A DNA stretch of 64,000 nucleotides from Anaeramoeba flamelloides (GCA_027625915.1 JANTQA010000057.1:9176001-9240000); one strand, 5' to 3'; counted from the stretch's first letter, positions 1 through 11,929 are shown. Program-made: numbers and translations. Notes: generated by a model from the sequence alone, not told the origin.

Positions 1-480
1 TGATTTATTATTATTTACATTTTAATTACAGTTTGCATCAGTAAAACTGTTTTTAATTTAAGATCGTTCAGTAATAAATCGCTGGACTGTACCATTTTGA
101 GAAAAAAGTTGGATTTTTGACGAACCCAGTCAAGCACTCATTAATTATTCAACTTTCCACTTACTTTCAGAAATGAAAATGGGAAAACCACAAATTCAAA
201 TATACGAAGAATAAAATGAAACTTTGTGATGTAAAGTTTCATGTTGTTCAAAGTTTAATTGTTTCTTTTATAAAAAAAAAAAATAATTAACTTGCAAATA
301 TTTTAAATTTGAATCTATCAATTTTTACTGATTAAACTTTTTTTAATTCTCAGAATCTGTCATTTAGGATTTCTTGGTGAACCCAAATTAGACCGTTGTA
401 TTCCTAATAAGAAAGTATAAAACAAATAAACAAAGAGAAATCAAAAATAACAAACGACTTTTAGGAAATCTCTAATGTTG

Positions 481-944
481 AGAAAAAAATATCTGACAAG
501 ATTTTTGTTTGTTGAATATCTAGGGAAATTGTAGAGTAATTTCATTTATTTTTAAGCAAATCCTTTTTATAACTAACCAAATTTTTTATGAAACTAGTAA
601 TAAACCTACTTAAAGTTCATTAAAGTGGGGTACCTCTAGAATATTCAAATTGTTGTTTGATAGCCTATGTTGATCAACTTTTAAAAAAAACAATCGAGTT
701 TTATAGAGGTTTATCAGAGTTTAGGGAATGTTTTATTTAATTCTTGTTTTGTGATTGATTGAATGGTGTTTTGAACAAGTGTAAGTTCATTAATCATTAT
801 TCTAATAAGTGGATGAGTTATAATTTTAAAAGTTTGATTCGTATAAAAAGGATTTGATTTTAGATAAATGTAATTGTACAATAATTTTCTAATATTCATA
901 ATTAAAAACCTTTACTGGACTTTTTCATGTTCGGTATTTTTTTC
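481..944 (+). mobile_element. MITE family A, degenerate copy (Tc1-like ends)
   Basis: This is a diverged direct copy of the element at 7567-8041. It begins with AGAAAAAAATATCTGACAAG and ends near TTCGGTATTTTTTTCGG. The interior aligns by eye over its whole length, sharing blocks such as TAGTAATAAACCTAC, TTGATAGCCTA and GAATGGTGTTTTGAACAAG. Its ends are more decayed than those of the 7.6-kb copy, so it is probably the older insertion. It has no coding capacity. Confidence 0.7.
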
Positions 945-1454
945 GGTACTTTAATTGTTTTCAAAGCACAAGAGAAAAAGAAGTGAAAATTTTTTCCACT
1001 TTATTATTCAAATACCAGTAGAATTTAAATGTGTTTTTATTGAACAACTCTCTTATATTACACTTTAAATCAAAAAAACATTCTAAATACCATTATTGGA
1101 ATTATAGCTGGGATAAATATTTCACTTCATAATCTTTCTTTTACTGATTTTTCAAATTTTAAAAACAACATCTCAATTTAACGGGATCCAAATAAAAAGT
1201 ATCTCAAGATTGCCACGTTCAAATGGCCTTTATCAAACGGTTGTGTTTTTTTCTGCATAATTACTGAAAAAATATTTTGGTTTTTGATTTAAAAATTTTC
1301 TTTTTTTAATTGAAAAATGAAAGTACTCACGAACCGAACAGTGTTACCTCGGTATTTATCTTTGCTGTTTATTTATAGACTTCTTTTTTGTTGGTATACT
1401 GTTGGTTTATCTCTGATTCTCAAGGAAAGGATGCTATAAAAATGCAAAAAAAAA

Positions 1455-1620
1455 TACTATTATTTGAATTTTAAAAGAGAAAAATTTTCACTTCTTTTTC
1501 TCTTTTTCAAACAAAGATCGACAAATTTCAACCTAATTCTTTTCAAAACTCAATTTCATAAAAAAACAATCTGAAAAAGGAAGTGTAAATTATTTACCAT
1601 TAATGATTCAAATAACAGTA
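1455..1620 (+). mobile_element. MITE family E, short copy (TA-flanked ends)
   Basis: This 166-bp element has inverted ends: TACTATTATTTGAATTTT at the left, and a right end whose complement starts TACTGTTATTTGAATCATTA. A second internal inverted block follows each end (AAATTTTCACTTC / GAAGTGTAAATT). The same structure recurs at 5064-5231 and 18959-19126. The outer TA fits the TA target duplication of Tc1/mariner-like elements. Confidence 0.6.
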
Positions 1621-2127
1621 GTTATTGAAAATTTTTTACGACTTTATTCAATACCTATATTGTATATTGTTGGCGGAATTCCAGAATCTAGTTGTTTCCT
1701 TTATTCTTGTAAAAAATATGGTTAGAGGAAAATTATAATTTCAAGAATAAGAAAAAATTCTTTATGAAAGATGGAATTGAAGTGGAACCAAAACTGAGAA
1801 AAATGAGCCCAGTGTTTTTGTGAAACCAAAAAGCTTTAAAGAAAAAGATTTTTTAGGATTTTTTGTTTTCAGTTTGAATGACTGTGTACAATTAATGTGT
1901 CTTCGTCACCCTTCCAATAACAATTCTAAGAATAATTATAGTAACTGCTTGAATTGAAAAATAGATCTGATTGTTTTAAAAAAGAGGGTGTTAATTACAA
2001 GAAAAAGAACTTCCATTAAAAATTGAAAATTCAACAAAAAGTTTTACAAGTGTTACTCGATGTTGAATTGATTCAATTTTCAAACAAACTAAACAACATA
2101 ACCAATCAACTAACCAACCATTCAAAA

Positions 2128-3355
2128 ATGATAGGAAAATGTTTCGTGTGAGATCGCTTTCTGATGAGCTCTTTCAATTTTTTGATTTTCTGAACAGTAT
2201 CTCTTTTAAATCTTTTGTTCAACAAACATACAATAGAGTAGAATATAAAAACACCTTTGTTTCAAAACATATTTACATTATTTTCTGTAATTAAATTCAT
2301 TTTTTCCGATTTAAAAAATCATTTTTTTTTCTTTTATTTAACTTACAACCCTCAAATGTAAAATTTACTTTTTTTTTTTTTTTTTTTTTCAATTTTTTTA
2401 TTTATGTGAGCTTGTTTGTGCCAAATCTTTTTTTTTTTTATTTTTATAATTATTGTTTTGTTGGAACAAAACAATGATGACTTTTCCTTCTTTTTTTCTT
2501 TTTAAACATAAACAATTTTATGTTTGTCTTTTTTTTTTTTTTTATTTTTTTCTTTGGCAAGCATTTTTAATTGCAAAAAGAAGTGTTTCGAAAATTATTA
2601 AATCGATTTCCATTTTTTTTTTTTTTTGTTAAAAAAGTTTCTTCCTATTTTTTGATTTATTTTTTTTTTGGGCAGGCTTTGGTTTACTTTGTAAAATTGT
2701 GTTGTTTTTCACCTAAACTAATTTTTTTTTTACTTTTTTTTTTTTTTCTCCTTATTTTCTCTTTTTTATTTTATTTTTTTTTTATCAAAAAAATGTTTCA
2801 AAAAATAATTTCAAACAAATAGGACTGGTATTTCAACAAACGACGACTGTATTGAAGCTTATAACGATCTTAAATTAAACAAAAAATACAGATATGTTAT
2901 TTTCAAACTTAATGACAATGATGATGAAATTGTCATTGACCAAACCGGTGACACAAACGCCACATATGATGATTTTACAGCATGTCTTCCATCAAATGAA
3001 TGGTATTATATCTTTCTTTGAATTTTTTTAAACCCCAATTTTTTTACAATAAACCTAAAACTAATTTTCAACACAAATAATCTAAAAAAAAAAAAAAAAT
3101 TAAATAATTACCAATAGTCGTTATGCAGTATTTGATTACGAATTTGATGTAGAAGGACAAACAAGAAACAAACTTCTCTTCGTTGCATGGAGTCCAGATA
3201 ACTCAAGAGTAAGATATAAAATGCTCTACTCCACAACCAAATCTTCATTCAAAAAGAAATTAATTGGAATTGGTGTTGAAATCCAAGCCACAGATTCCAG
3301 CGAAATCGATAGGGAAGAAGTTAATGACAAAGTAATGAAAAATGTAAGAAAATAA
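2128..3355 (+). CDS. CFL: ADF/cofilin family actin-depolymerising protein
   Basis: Actin-binding protein that severs and depolymerises filaments in the cytoplasm. The two main coding exons are 2823-3002 and 3118-3355, split by a 115-bp intron; the phase is kept across Cys. The product is about 139 residues, the usual size. It shows the N-terminal TGIS..DDC, the KYRY..F strand, and the W-x-PD...KM.Y..T..S..KK actin-binding helix region (AWSPDN, then KMLYSTTKSSFKKK), followed by the G-x-x-VEIQATD strand. It resembles amoebal actophorin closely. Exon 2823 begins with a G completing a codon. Joined to AT it would give the canonical start M-T-G-I-S, so the start codon may be split by an intron. 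Candidate donors after AT are at 2141, 2406 and 2522. Alternatively an ATG at 2128 with a GTGAGA donor at 2148 adds seven residues (MIGKCFV). The leader at 2090-2127 is C/A-rich like a 5' UTR. The fold is certain; the first exon is not. Confidence 0.93.
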
Positions 3356-3699
3356 ATAAATAATAATGAAATATTTCGAATTAAACAAATTTCATAAAAA
3401 TTAAAAAAAAAATAACTTATTGAGATCATCAATATTGCTTTCTTTTTTAATTAACATAAAATGGAAATGAACTTTTCCTTTTATTGAAATGGATACAACC
3501 CTAAAAACAAAAAAATAATAAAATTTGAAACTCTCCTTTTATAATTTGTTTTTTTCTGATTATTTACCATTTTATTTCTTTTATTTCTTTTTTTTTGTTT
3601 ACTATTTATGTAGTTATTTTTTGTTTTTGAATTTTCAAGATGATTAAAACTTATAATAAGAAGGTCAACAGAGACAATAGAAAAAAAAAATTTTTTTTT

Positions 3700-4090
3700 T
3701 TTAGTATTGGATAAGATGTGTAAATAAAATTGAGAGAGAATCCTTTTGACTTAAATTCTCTTTCCAAAATTTAAAGCTAAAATTCTTCATAAGGGGTAGA
3801 AATTTACTTGAATTTGCCCCATACTCAAGAAGTGACCCGAAACCTAAAAAGGGAATTGTGAAATTGCCCGTCTTTTGATTGAAAAAATTCAAAAAACCAA
3901 AAAAATATTTCATTGGATCTCTTTGACAAAAAATTCAATTTATAAAAAATTTCATAAGGATACCAAATCCACAAAATTCAATTGAAAAAAAAAGTTTAAA
4001 AAGAATGCAAAAAATCAAAAATTAAAAAAAACAAAGTTTAAAAAGAAAATGCTCAATTTCAAAAAATCAAAAATATTAAAAAAAAAATTA
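3700..4090. repeat. Degenerate A-rich repeat (also at 47.8-48.3 kb)
   Basis: Repeated words of the type GATCTCTTTGACAAAAAATT, TTCAATTTATAAAAAA and AAAGTTTAAAAAG occur here and again at 47,780-48,270. The period is irregular and the copies are decayed, so this is either an old satellite-like array or a slippage-derived stretch. Confidence 0.4.
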
Positions 4091-4799
4091 CTTTGTTCTT
4101 TTTTTGAATTCCCAAAGAGGTTAAATTTCTCCAATTTAATATTAATTGTTTTCTTTAAGTATATAATCAATTTAATCCAATATGATTAGATTGGAACTCT
4201 CGATATTGGCCAAAGTTAGGATTTTGTACCATTCTTTAGAAAAAAATAACTCTTTAGAAAACAGAAAAAAACAACCTTTGAGATATCAAAAAGTGCAAAT
4301 GAGCAACACTTCAAAAATAAAAAACCCCTTTGAATAATTATAATTTCAAAACATTCTAATTTGAAATTAAGTGTCTTTCTTTGGTACTTTTTTTCCCACA
4401 ATGACCTCTTTTTTGATTTTTATTTTTTCGAGATAGATCGCCAACTATTTTGGTTAGTTTTTGATTGGTATTAGTAATCTGGTTAAAATTATAATTTTTG
4501 TTTTTTCGATTTCAGAAAATTATTTAAAATTGTTATGACTCGACCCTTAATGATAATTATTCATTGAAAATAATTTAAAACCATCTTTTTATAAAATTAG
4601 TCGTGAGGAATTTATTTCCAAATATTAATATTTAAATGTTTATATAAAGCTTAGATCAATAAATATTAACTAAAATTTTCCATTATTTCTTTATATATTA
4701 TTTTAAATATACAGGACAAAATTTATTTGAATTTTTTTAAATTATATAGTAATATCAATTTTAGCAAAAAAAAATAAAATCTTTTTAGACCATATCCTA

Positions 4800-5650
4800 G
4801 AAACTCTAGATTGATCCTTTTCAGTCTTATAATATAAACTTTATTTCAGTCCAAGGGGGACAAAATTTTTGTCAAATATCAATTATTTTATACAATTGAC
4901 CTTCGAAGAACAAATAAAAAATAAGTAGAATAATACACATCAAGAGAATTGTTAATAGACTCCTGAAATAAAAATACTTAATCTATGTATTTTCGTAAAA
5001 ATTGAAAAACTCAAATTCATAGTGGATCCATTGAGAAAAACAACAATACTGGTTTTGATCTTCTACTAGTATTTGAATAACAAATAGGAAATAATTTTAA
5101 CTTCTTTTTTCATGCATTTCTTTTAGAAATCAAGACTTCAAACAAAGTATGTTGGGATTTGTGGTCTCTGATTGAAAAATGAAATGAAAATCAAGTGAAA
5201 AATTTTCAAATTTATTAATCTAATATCAGGATCAAAGATTGAAGAAAATTCCAATAGAAATCAATATTATTTTTCAACTATCATTTCCATGATTTCAACG
5301 CCCTCATAATAACATGTTTTTACTAAGTGACTATTAATCTGGAAATAAAAAAAAAAATTAACTGATTTCCGTTTCAAAATAAAATCTTAAAAATGTGAAA
5401 TAACAATGAAAAAATGATTTCAATTTTGAAAATTTCCAAAATAAAATATTTCTTTTAATATTAGTTTAAACCCTTTAAACACATGTATTTCACCAATTAC
5501 AATTAGACCCCTTTGGATGGGAAATAGTTTAGTGAAATAAACAATAAATGGAAAAATTAAAAATTTGTTTTGCGTTTCAAAACATTTTTTAAATAATGAA
5601 AGTACAGTACAATTCTTTAATTTGTTGAGTCTGGTCTTTATCCCCACATA
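4800..5650 (+). repeat. Long dispersed repeat R2, copy 1
   Basis: This stretch is similar by eye to 11,930-12,480 in the same orientation, and to 45,300-45,560 in the opposite orientation. Shared blocks include ATTCCAATAGAAATCAATA with TTTCCATGATTTCAA, and, on the minus strand, GTGTATTATTCTACTTATTT. A family-E element (5064-5231) lies inside. Minus-strand reading frames in copies 1 and 2 are weakly alike, but I recognise no protein. Confidence 0.5.
5064..5231 (+). mobile_element. MITE family E, short copy
   Basis: The left end is TACTAGTATTTGAATAAC, followed by TTTTAACTTC. The right end reads on the complement as TCCTGATATTAGATTAATAA and is preceded by an AAGTGAAAAATTTTC block. The length is 168 bp, matching the copies at 1455 and 18,959. 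It is inserted in repeat R2. Confidence 0.55.
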
Positions 5651-6195
5651 CAGTGTACTTTAATGGTTTATTGTAATTCTGGGTTTATACTTTTTTGGGA
5701 AAGTTGAATGAATTTTTTTTTCTGATATTTTTCAATTATTAGTTGGATCATTGTTAAATAGTTATCAAATTATAAAAGTGGGGAATTGAAATTAAGTTGA
5801 TTTTTCAAGTTTACCATCCCAAAAAAGAATTTTTTTAACCCAATTATTGAAAATTTAAGTAGAAAAAAAATATATTGATTTGCAAATAATTTATCGTCCA
5901 AGGAATTTATATAAAAATCTAAAACAAACACTTACGATCAGTTACAGCCACCCAAAACCAATTATGGAATGTTATATATATCCAATTTTTTATTGATTTA
6001 TATACACTTTTAAATTTCTAAATCAAAGATAAAGAAAACACATTTTGAAAATATATTTTCTTATATGAAAATTTTTTGAATTTTTATTAAAAATGATCAG
6101 AAATACCTTTCAAGACTAAGTGAGTCTATTTTAATTGATTATCATATTCCATGATTTATTTTTGGGATTTGTGTTTTTTATTTATTTGGTTTTAG

Positions 6196-6273
6196 GCAAA
6201 TAAAAACAGAAAGACACAACCATTAACGGAAAACGATATAATAACCAATAAACATTCATTAGAAGTTGATAAA
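6196..6273 (+). other. Possible orphan exon, unassigned
   Basis: After a TTTTAG acceptor there are 78 bases open in one frame and unusually balanced in codon use for this region. They read ANKNRKTQPLTENDIITNKH and then SLEVDK, and are followed by GTACAT. I cannot connect the exon to any gene; the cofilin gene upstream already ends at its normal length. It could be an exon of a gene I cannot see, an alternative exon, or chance. Confidence 0.2.
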
Positions 6274-7566
6274 GTACATATTTTTTTTTTATTTTTAGAA
6301 TTTCAATATTTTTTTTAAATTAAATATTAACAAAATATCTGCTGATGAATTTTGAAAATATTTTATAAAACTACCTTCAAAAACACACCAAATTTTTAAT
6401 GAAAATTATTAATTACTATTTTTTGAATGAGAATAGAATAAAATTATAATGTTAACACTTGGAAAAAATTTATTTTGAAATTTATTGTCTTTTTAAACAA
6501 TTCAAACAATATAAATGAGCTAAAATACTACAATAAAATAGCTAATACTTACAGTCAATGAAAGAAAAAAATAAAAAAGTTTTTTAATTGAAAAAATAAA
6601 TTTTCAATTCCAATTATATTTAAGTTTAATATAAATGTTTCCCCCCCCCCCGCCAACTAATTTACCTGTTAAACTCTTAAAATATGAAAAAAAACCAAAA
6701 ATTAAAGATCTACAAATTTTTTTATTTTTTTACTTTGCATTTTTTGGATTTTTTTAAAAAGTACGAATGTGTAGTAAATGTACTAATAAAAATTTAAATC
6801 AATTTTTGGTCTGTATTAGTTTTTCTATGTTGGCTTATTTGTATTTATTCCAAAATTTGTTGAATTTTTTATTAATTCCAAGATCATTTCTAATTGATTT
6901 CTATAAATATTAACTATTTTACTAATAAAAATTTTTGAGGCATTTTAACCCTTGGACAACTAATATGATTTACTGCCAATAATAACATGGTTTAATTTTA
7001 CTAGTGTTGTCAAATAAATAGATCAAAATTTTCATTCAGTTTTCGGTAAAAAGATATTATAATCCTGAAACATTTCAAATTTTTAATATTCTTGAAGTAG
7101 AAAATTATATTTTTCGTTTGTAGAATTGCTGACTTTAATGATTAATTTTATTTTATGAGAGTGGTTTTTTTGGGAAAATTGATTGAAAACTTGGATTTTT
7201 TTATTCTCCAATTAACAGTAGACTTACCCCTGTAACACACTAATACTTTAATGGGAAAATTTTTTCCTCTTTACTCCAAAAACAAATCTAAATCAATAAA
7301 TCCAATTTAGAACATATAAATCCTTATGTTACTAATTATATTACATTGGTTAAAATAACTGTTAGAACAAAAAATAAACAGTTTGAGTCCTATTGTAAAA
7401 ATGTCTAACCTTTCAGTCCGAATTTTGTTTGTTTCATTTTTTTTTCCATTTGTCCCTCTATTTGAAACAAAATTATCAGTTATTTTGAAATGTGAACACC
7501 TTTTATGACAAAAAGTGTTGTATTGCTGCATGTTTGATGAACTTTCTTCTTTAGAGTTATAGTAGG

Positions 7567-8041
7567 GAAAAAAATACCGGACATGAAAAAAATCCCGGAC
7601 AAGATTTTTAATTGTGAATATTAGTAAAATTTTTGTCTAATTTCAATGAAATCCTTATTATAAATAACCAATTTTTTTATGAGATTAGTAATAAACCTAC
7701 CTAAAGTTCATCAAAGTAAGGTGTCTCTAGAATACTTGAGTAATTGTTTGATAGCCTAATGTTGATCAACTTTTTTTGAAAAACAATCCAGTTTTATTGA
7801 GGTTTACTAGAGTTTGGAAAATGATAATTTTTCTTCTTGTTTTTTGATTGGTTGAATGGTGTTTTGAACAAGTGTGATTTCATCAATCATCATTCTAATA
7901 AGTGGGGGGGTTATAATTGAAAAAGTTCGATTCTTAAAAAAAGGAATTTGATAGTAAATAGCTGAAATTACATAATAATTTTACTAATATTCACAATTAA
8001 AAATCTTGTCCGGGATTTTTTTCATGTCCGGTATTTTTTTC
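7567..8041 (+). mobile_element. MITE family A with 64-bp perfect inverted ends (Tc1-like)
   Basis: The left end 7567-7630 and the right end 7978-8041 are perfect inverted repeats, starting GAAAAAAATACCGGACATG. Each end contains a doubled CCGGACA / CCCGGACAAG motif, as often seen in Tc1/mariner-type ends. The interior is about 347 bp and AT-rich, with no coding capacity. The flanks just outside (AGTAGG on the left, CTGCTCTAC read out on the right) are partly complementary, so the true ends may lie a few bases further out at a TA. The ends are perfect while the 0.5-kb copy is decayed, so this copy looks young. Confidence 0.85.
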
Positions 8042-9109
8042 ACTGCTCTACAAAAAAGATCAACTTCAGTCAATTAATATTGAAGAATTTTTTGGAGGAA
8101 AAATAAAGTTAAGGTTCAGAAGAAAAATTTTCAAAGAAACTAATTTTGAAATAAACAATTTACCAACAACCAAGAAATATTGAAAAAACAATTTTCTGTT
8201 TTGAAAAATACCTCAAAAAAGAAAAATTTTTCCGATTTTTGGAATTACTTCGATTCAAGAGTTTATTAAGAAAGAGAAACAGTACACAATTAAGGTTTGT
8301 TTATTCAAGGATATACTGTATGATATTTTTTCATTTTTCATAATTAGTATTTGAACTGTAAAAACAAAACAAAAAAGAAAAAATAATCCTCTTTTTTTTT
8401 TTTTTTTTTTAATTAAAGAACCTTTTTTTTTGAATTCAGTTCAATTTCTTTGTACCTGGAACGTTTTCAAACAATTAAAGCTGACTATTCAAAAAAAAAA
8501 CAAAGAAAATAAAAAGAACAACAAAAACAAAAAAAAAACGAATAATTTTTGATCAAAAAGGATTTACCTTGAAACCAACAATTTTTCTCTTTCGAGGGAG
8601 AAAATGTGTTCGTTCTTCAAAAAGGAAAGTGAGGCTACAAAACTTTTTTTTAGAATTTATTTTGAAACTGATGATCGTTCTGATTTAAAAAATTAAAAAA
8701 AAATAGTTTTCAATGTTCAGTGGGTTTGATTGTAAAATATAATTCATATTTCAGATCTTTGAAAAAATCAATTAGTACACAAAAGTTTACCTTTACAAAA
8801 TACTAGAGAATAAAGAAAATGTTGGTCTGATTGAAAAATAATAAATAGCAACAAGAAATGTTTCAAAAATCTTTCAAATTCTGAAAAGTAAAACTGGACG
8901 ATGACCAAATTCCTCAGATCAGTTCTATTATTTGAAAAAATTCTAACGAGTAGGAGTGATCTTGAAAACATCATTTTCTAATTAAATCCCTTTTGTTAAC
9001 TTTTTTTTCTTTATCAAATTCTTGTTTAATATTTTTTTTACAAGCTTTTTGTCACCACTCCCCGAGCATTTACTTTGTTTTTATTATCAACAATTAAAAA
9101 TTTAATTGT

Positions 9110-10930
9110 ATGTTTCAAACATATCCAGTTCAGGTGCTCCCAACCTTTAACTTTCCAAAAGACGGCAAACAAGTGAAAGGGCTTGAAAAGTTTCAATCAC
9201 AACCGGTAAAACAACACAAAAACGATCTTTTTTTATTATCACCACCAACACACTCAAACGAATTCTTTGATAAATCGATTTTTCTGAAGAATTCAAGTAA
9301 GTTTACTTTTCATTCTTGGCACTTTATCTTTCTTACTTTTATTCTTTTTTATTTTTTTTTTTTGTTTTGTTTTTTTACAAGCCTTTCCCATTAACCAATT
9401 TTTTTTTTTAAATTTTGAAACAATTGATCTTAATCTTCGACTTTTAAATAGAATTTAACCAAGAAACTGAAAAAATGAAAGAGAAACTAAAAATTAAAAA
9501 AGGTACAAAGGTTTTTTTCAATTCAAAAAAATTTTGTTTTTGTTTTTTTTTTTGGTGTTCCCAAACAAATCTTGCTAACCCATCTTCTTTCTTACCACTT
9601 TTATTCTTCTAAAATAATATTTCTGTTTTGTCTTGTTTTTTTTAAAAACCCAACTTTTTTACTGTGTGTAACCAAACAATAACAACTGACCTTAGAACCA
9701 AAGAAGCCTAAGCTCTCTATCTCTGCAAGAGTTAAAATATATATGAAACGAAACAACTTAACCACAAGGGAGTGTGCAATTTGGAGCAGCATCCCAGGCA
9801 TCATTAACAAACGAAATGGTGTTGTGTGCTTACGGGTCATCGAGCAAGTAGAATCATATTTTTCAGGGAAATATTCCAACCAACATTATGATCATTTATT
9901 CCGAAGATGGCTAATTTACAGAAGAGACTCAGACTGGAAAGAGTCAAAGAAAGGGCATTCACAAAACAAAGCAAAGAAGATCCAGACAGGGAAATATCGT
10001 TTTGGGGATTATACCTCTGGAGATATACGAACAATGATCAAAAAAGTCATTGAAAAGTCTAAAAAAACCGAATACAAACTCTCACAAAGCAAAATTGCCG
10101 CGATTGTGAACGTCGACGAATTAAGACTTAGGAACGCCAAGTATGCGATGCAAAAGTATTTAACGGGCAAATCTTCTTGTAAAGATCATTTATTAGACAG
10201 CAAATTTTTTGCTTGGCTATCCTTACAGGGAAAACTTTCACCACCACTTTCTCGAAGGCGCACCATTGTTAAACAAAACGGTGTTGGGAATTGTAACGAA
10301 ACCAAAATCAAAATAAAGGAAAAAAAATTCCAAATAAAAAATCGTTCGGGTGATTTCGCTCTGAAAAAAAAATCTCGAAAAGAAAAAGAAAGCAAGAAAC
10401 ACAAAGATATAAAACACAGTTTTTATGAGAACGATCACGAAAACGTTAGTGATAACAGTGATCATGGTTTTGATAGCAATAGTGATAGTGATAATACTGA
10501 TCGCATTAGAAATCGCAGTCATGGACACAAACATTTTCATCGACATAACCATAGGCACAGTCGTCACCACAAACACGGGCACCGACACCACAACCATAAG
10601 CAAACATCAAAAAAATCAAAAAAATTAAATTATCAAGATAATTTAGAAGATTTAGTTCAAAATTTAAGATCACACCAAAGAAAAAATCAAAATAAATCAA
10701 AAAAAAACAAATCAAAAAAAAAAAAGCATAGTCACAAAAACAAATTCTCAAAAACCCATTACAATAATGAAATAGATCAAAACCCCCCAACTAAATTTGT
10801 AATACCAACCACAGAAACCCCCACTCTAAGAACAGAAAAAATGAATTTCAATTCAATACAAATTAAACAAAGAAAAAGAAAACCAAATAGTTTAAAAAAA
10901 AAAGTCTTAAAAAAAATAGAAAATTATTAG
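9110..10930 (+). CDS. His/Lys-rich protein of unknown function, three exons
   Basis: I do not recognise this gene. The exons are 9110-9296, 9452-9502 and 9696-10930, with introns of 155 and 193 bp using GTAAGT and GTACAA donors. The phases fit throughout and give 490 residues. Residues 1-62 are a polar N-terminus. Residues about 85-210 look folded and contain the only conserved-looking part: KIYMKRNNLT, WSSIPGI, then VIEQVESYFSGKYSNQHYDH and RRWLIYRR, later SQSKIAAIVNVDELRLRN. The YF.GK...Y.H..RRWL pattern is loosely like a SAGA/TADA1-type helical segment, but too weak to name. From about residue 230 the protein is Lys/Glu-rich, then has an acidic Asp/Ser/Asn patch. About residues 354-383 are a His-rich run with alternating His and Arg/Lys (metal binding is possible), and the tail is basic and Lys-rich. 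The basic character suggests a nuclear protein. No signal peptide or membrane segment is visible. Confidence 0.85.
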
Positions 10931-11283
10931 ATAGCTTTGCCCAAGAAAAATATCAAGTCATTTATTGTGATTAAAATTTGATATTTGTTTTTTTTTTTTT
11001 TATTATTTGAAATTTTAAATTTTAATTTTATATTTTTATTTTCTAGTTTTTGAATTTATTTTATTTTTGTTTTTCAATTTTACTAAATGCAAATAAAGTA
11101 AAATTGATTGATTTATTATCATTTTTAGAATTTTAATTTTGTAATTAAAATGAATATTTTGTTGAACACATTTTGTTCTAAAAATACAAATTTAACCCAC
11201 ATCACAAATGTTCAATGATTTCAGTTATTTTTTTTATTATTTATTTTTAAAATATCATGAAGGAGTTTAATTATTGTAGTTAT

Positions 11284-11486
11284 TACAGTTAGGTTCACTT
11301 TTGAGACACAAACGTTTAACGAAATTTTAGATACAGTAAAAATTCCAAATTAAGGAAGAAAACCCGGATTCTACTAACATAATTTTTGTAAGAAAAAAAT
11401 TCCAAATTTTTTACGTTAATTGTAGATTTTTTTTTTACCCTGAAACTTTGGTTTATATTTTGGGTTTTCAAAAGTAACTGACCGTA
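11284..11486 (+). mobile_element. MITE family C, ~200 bp
   Basis: The left end is TTACAGTTAGGTTCACTTTT and the right end reads on the complement as TTACGGTCAGTTACTTTTGA. These ends and the interior AT composition recur at 51,122-51,323 and 56,390-56,587. At only about 200 bp with the ends pairing, it could fold back almost completely. It is non-coding. Confidence 0.65.
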
Positions 11487-11929
11487 ATTTGTTTTACTTA
11501 TTCGTATTTCTCGAGATAATCATCAAAATGAAAATATTAATACAATCTAAATAAATTAATGTATGCATTATCTTTTCACAACTCTATGCTTGATGATATT
11601 TTTTTGTGTTTTGTTGTAGTGGAATACAAAAATAGCTGCTAAAATATTAAATAAATAAAAAAAAATCATGAAGTAAAAAATGCTAGATAACCAAAAATCA
11701 AATGGAATTAATTTAGATTTGTATTTCAATTCATAATAATTTACTTTTTTTCATGAAAAGCGAAACTTCATTTTTGTATTATATCAATTATTTTTCATAA
11801 TTGATTTTTGAATAAAAAAGAAGAAGGAAATAGAATAATTAATACCAAAGTAAAAATTTATACCAATAGGGAATAAATCTAATAAATTAATAAATTTTTT
11901 TAAAAATTTAAAAAACCCAAATTCCAAGG

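Larger units (their letters stand above)
1..2100. other. AT-rich intergenic DNA with element fragments
   Basis: I see no supportable gene here. The stretch holds one degenerate copy of element family A (about 481-944), one short element of family E (1455-1620) and a family-E end ending at 1020. The remainder is AT-rich sequence with short A and T runs. From about 2060 the sequence becomes a C/A-rich leader, which I read as the 5' UTR of the cofilin gene. Confidence 0.6.
3356..9109. other. Intergenic DNA with several repeats
   Basis: I see no complete gene here. The stretch holds a low-complexity repeat related to one at 47.8-48.3 kb (about 3900-4090) and a long dispersed repeat (about 4800-5650) with a family-E element inside it. 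It also contains a possible orphan exon at 6196-6273, a C-run of about 10 at 6641-6650, the best-preserved family-A element (7567-8041) and a T-run near 8400. The cofilin stop at 3353-3355 is followed at once by further stops, and its C-terminus matches the family length, so the cofilin gene does not extend into this region. Confidence 0.6.

Noticed and set aside
2571-2822. Phe-rich open frame just before the cofilin exon
   Set aside because: It reads through intron poly-T tracts and runs into the acceptor of cofilin exon 2823; there is no protein-like composition.
7920-7940. GTTCGATTC as a tRNA T-loop
   Set aside because: It lies inside a MITE, with no acceptor, D or anticodon stems around it.
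10238-10790. Minus-strand open frames opposite the His-rich gene
   Set aside because: They are shadows of the repetitive plus-strand coding sequence; the plus strand joins three exons in phase.
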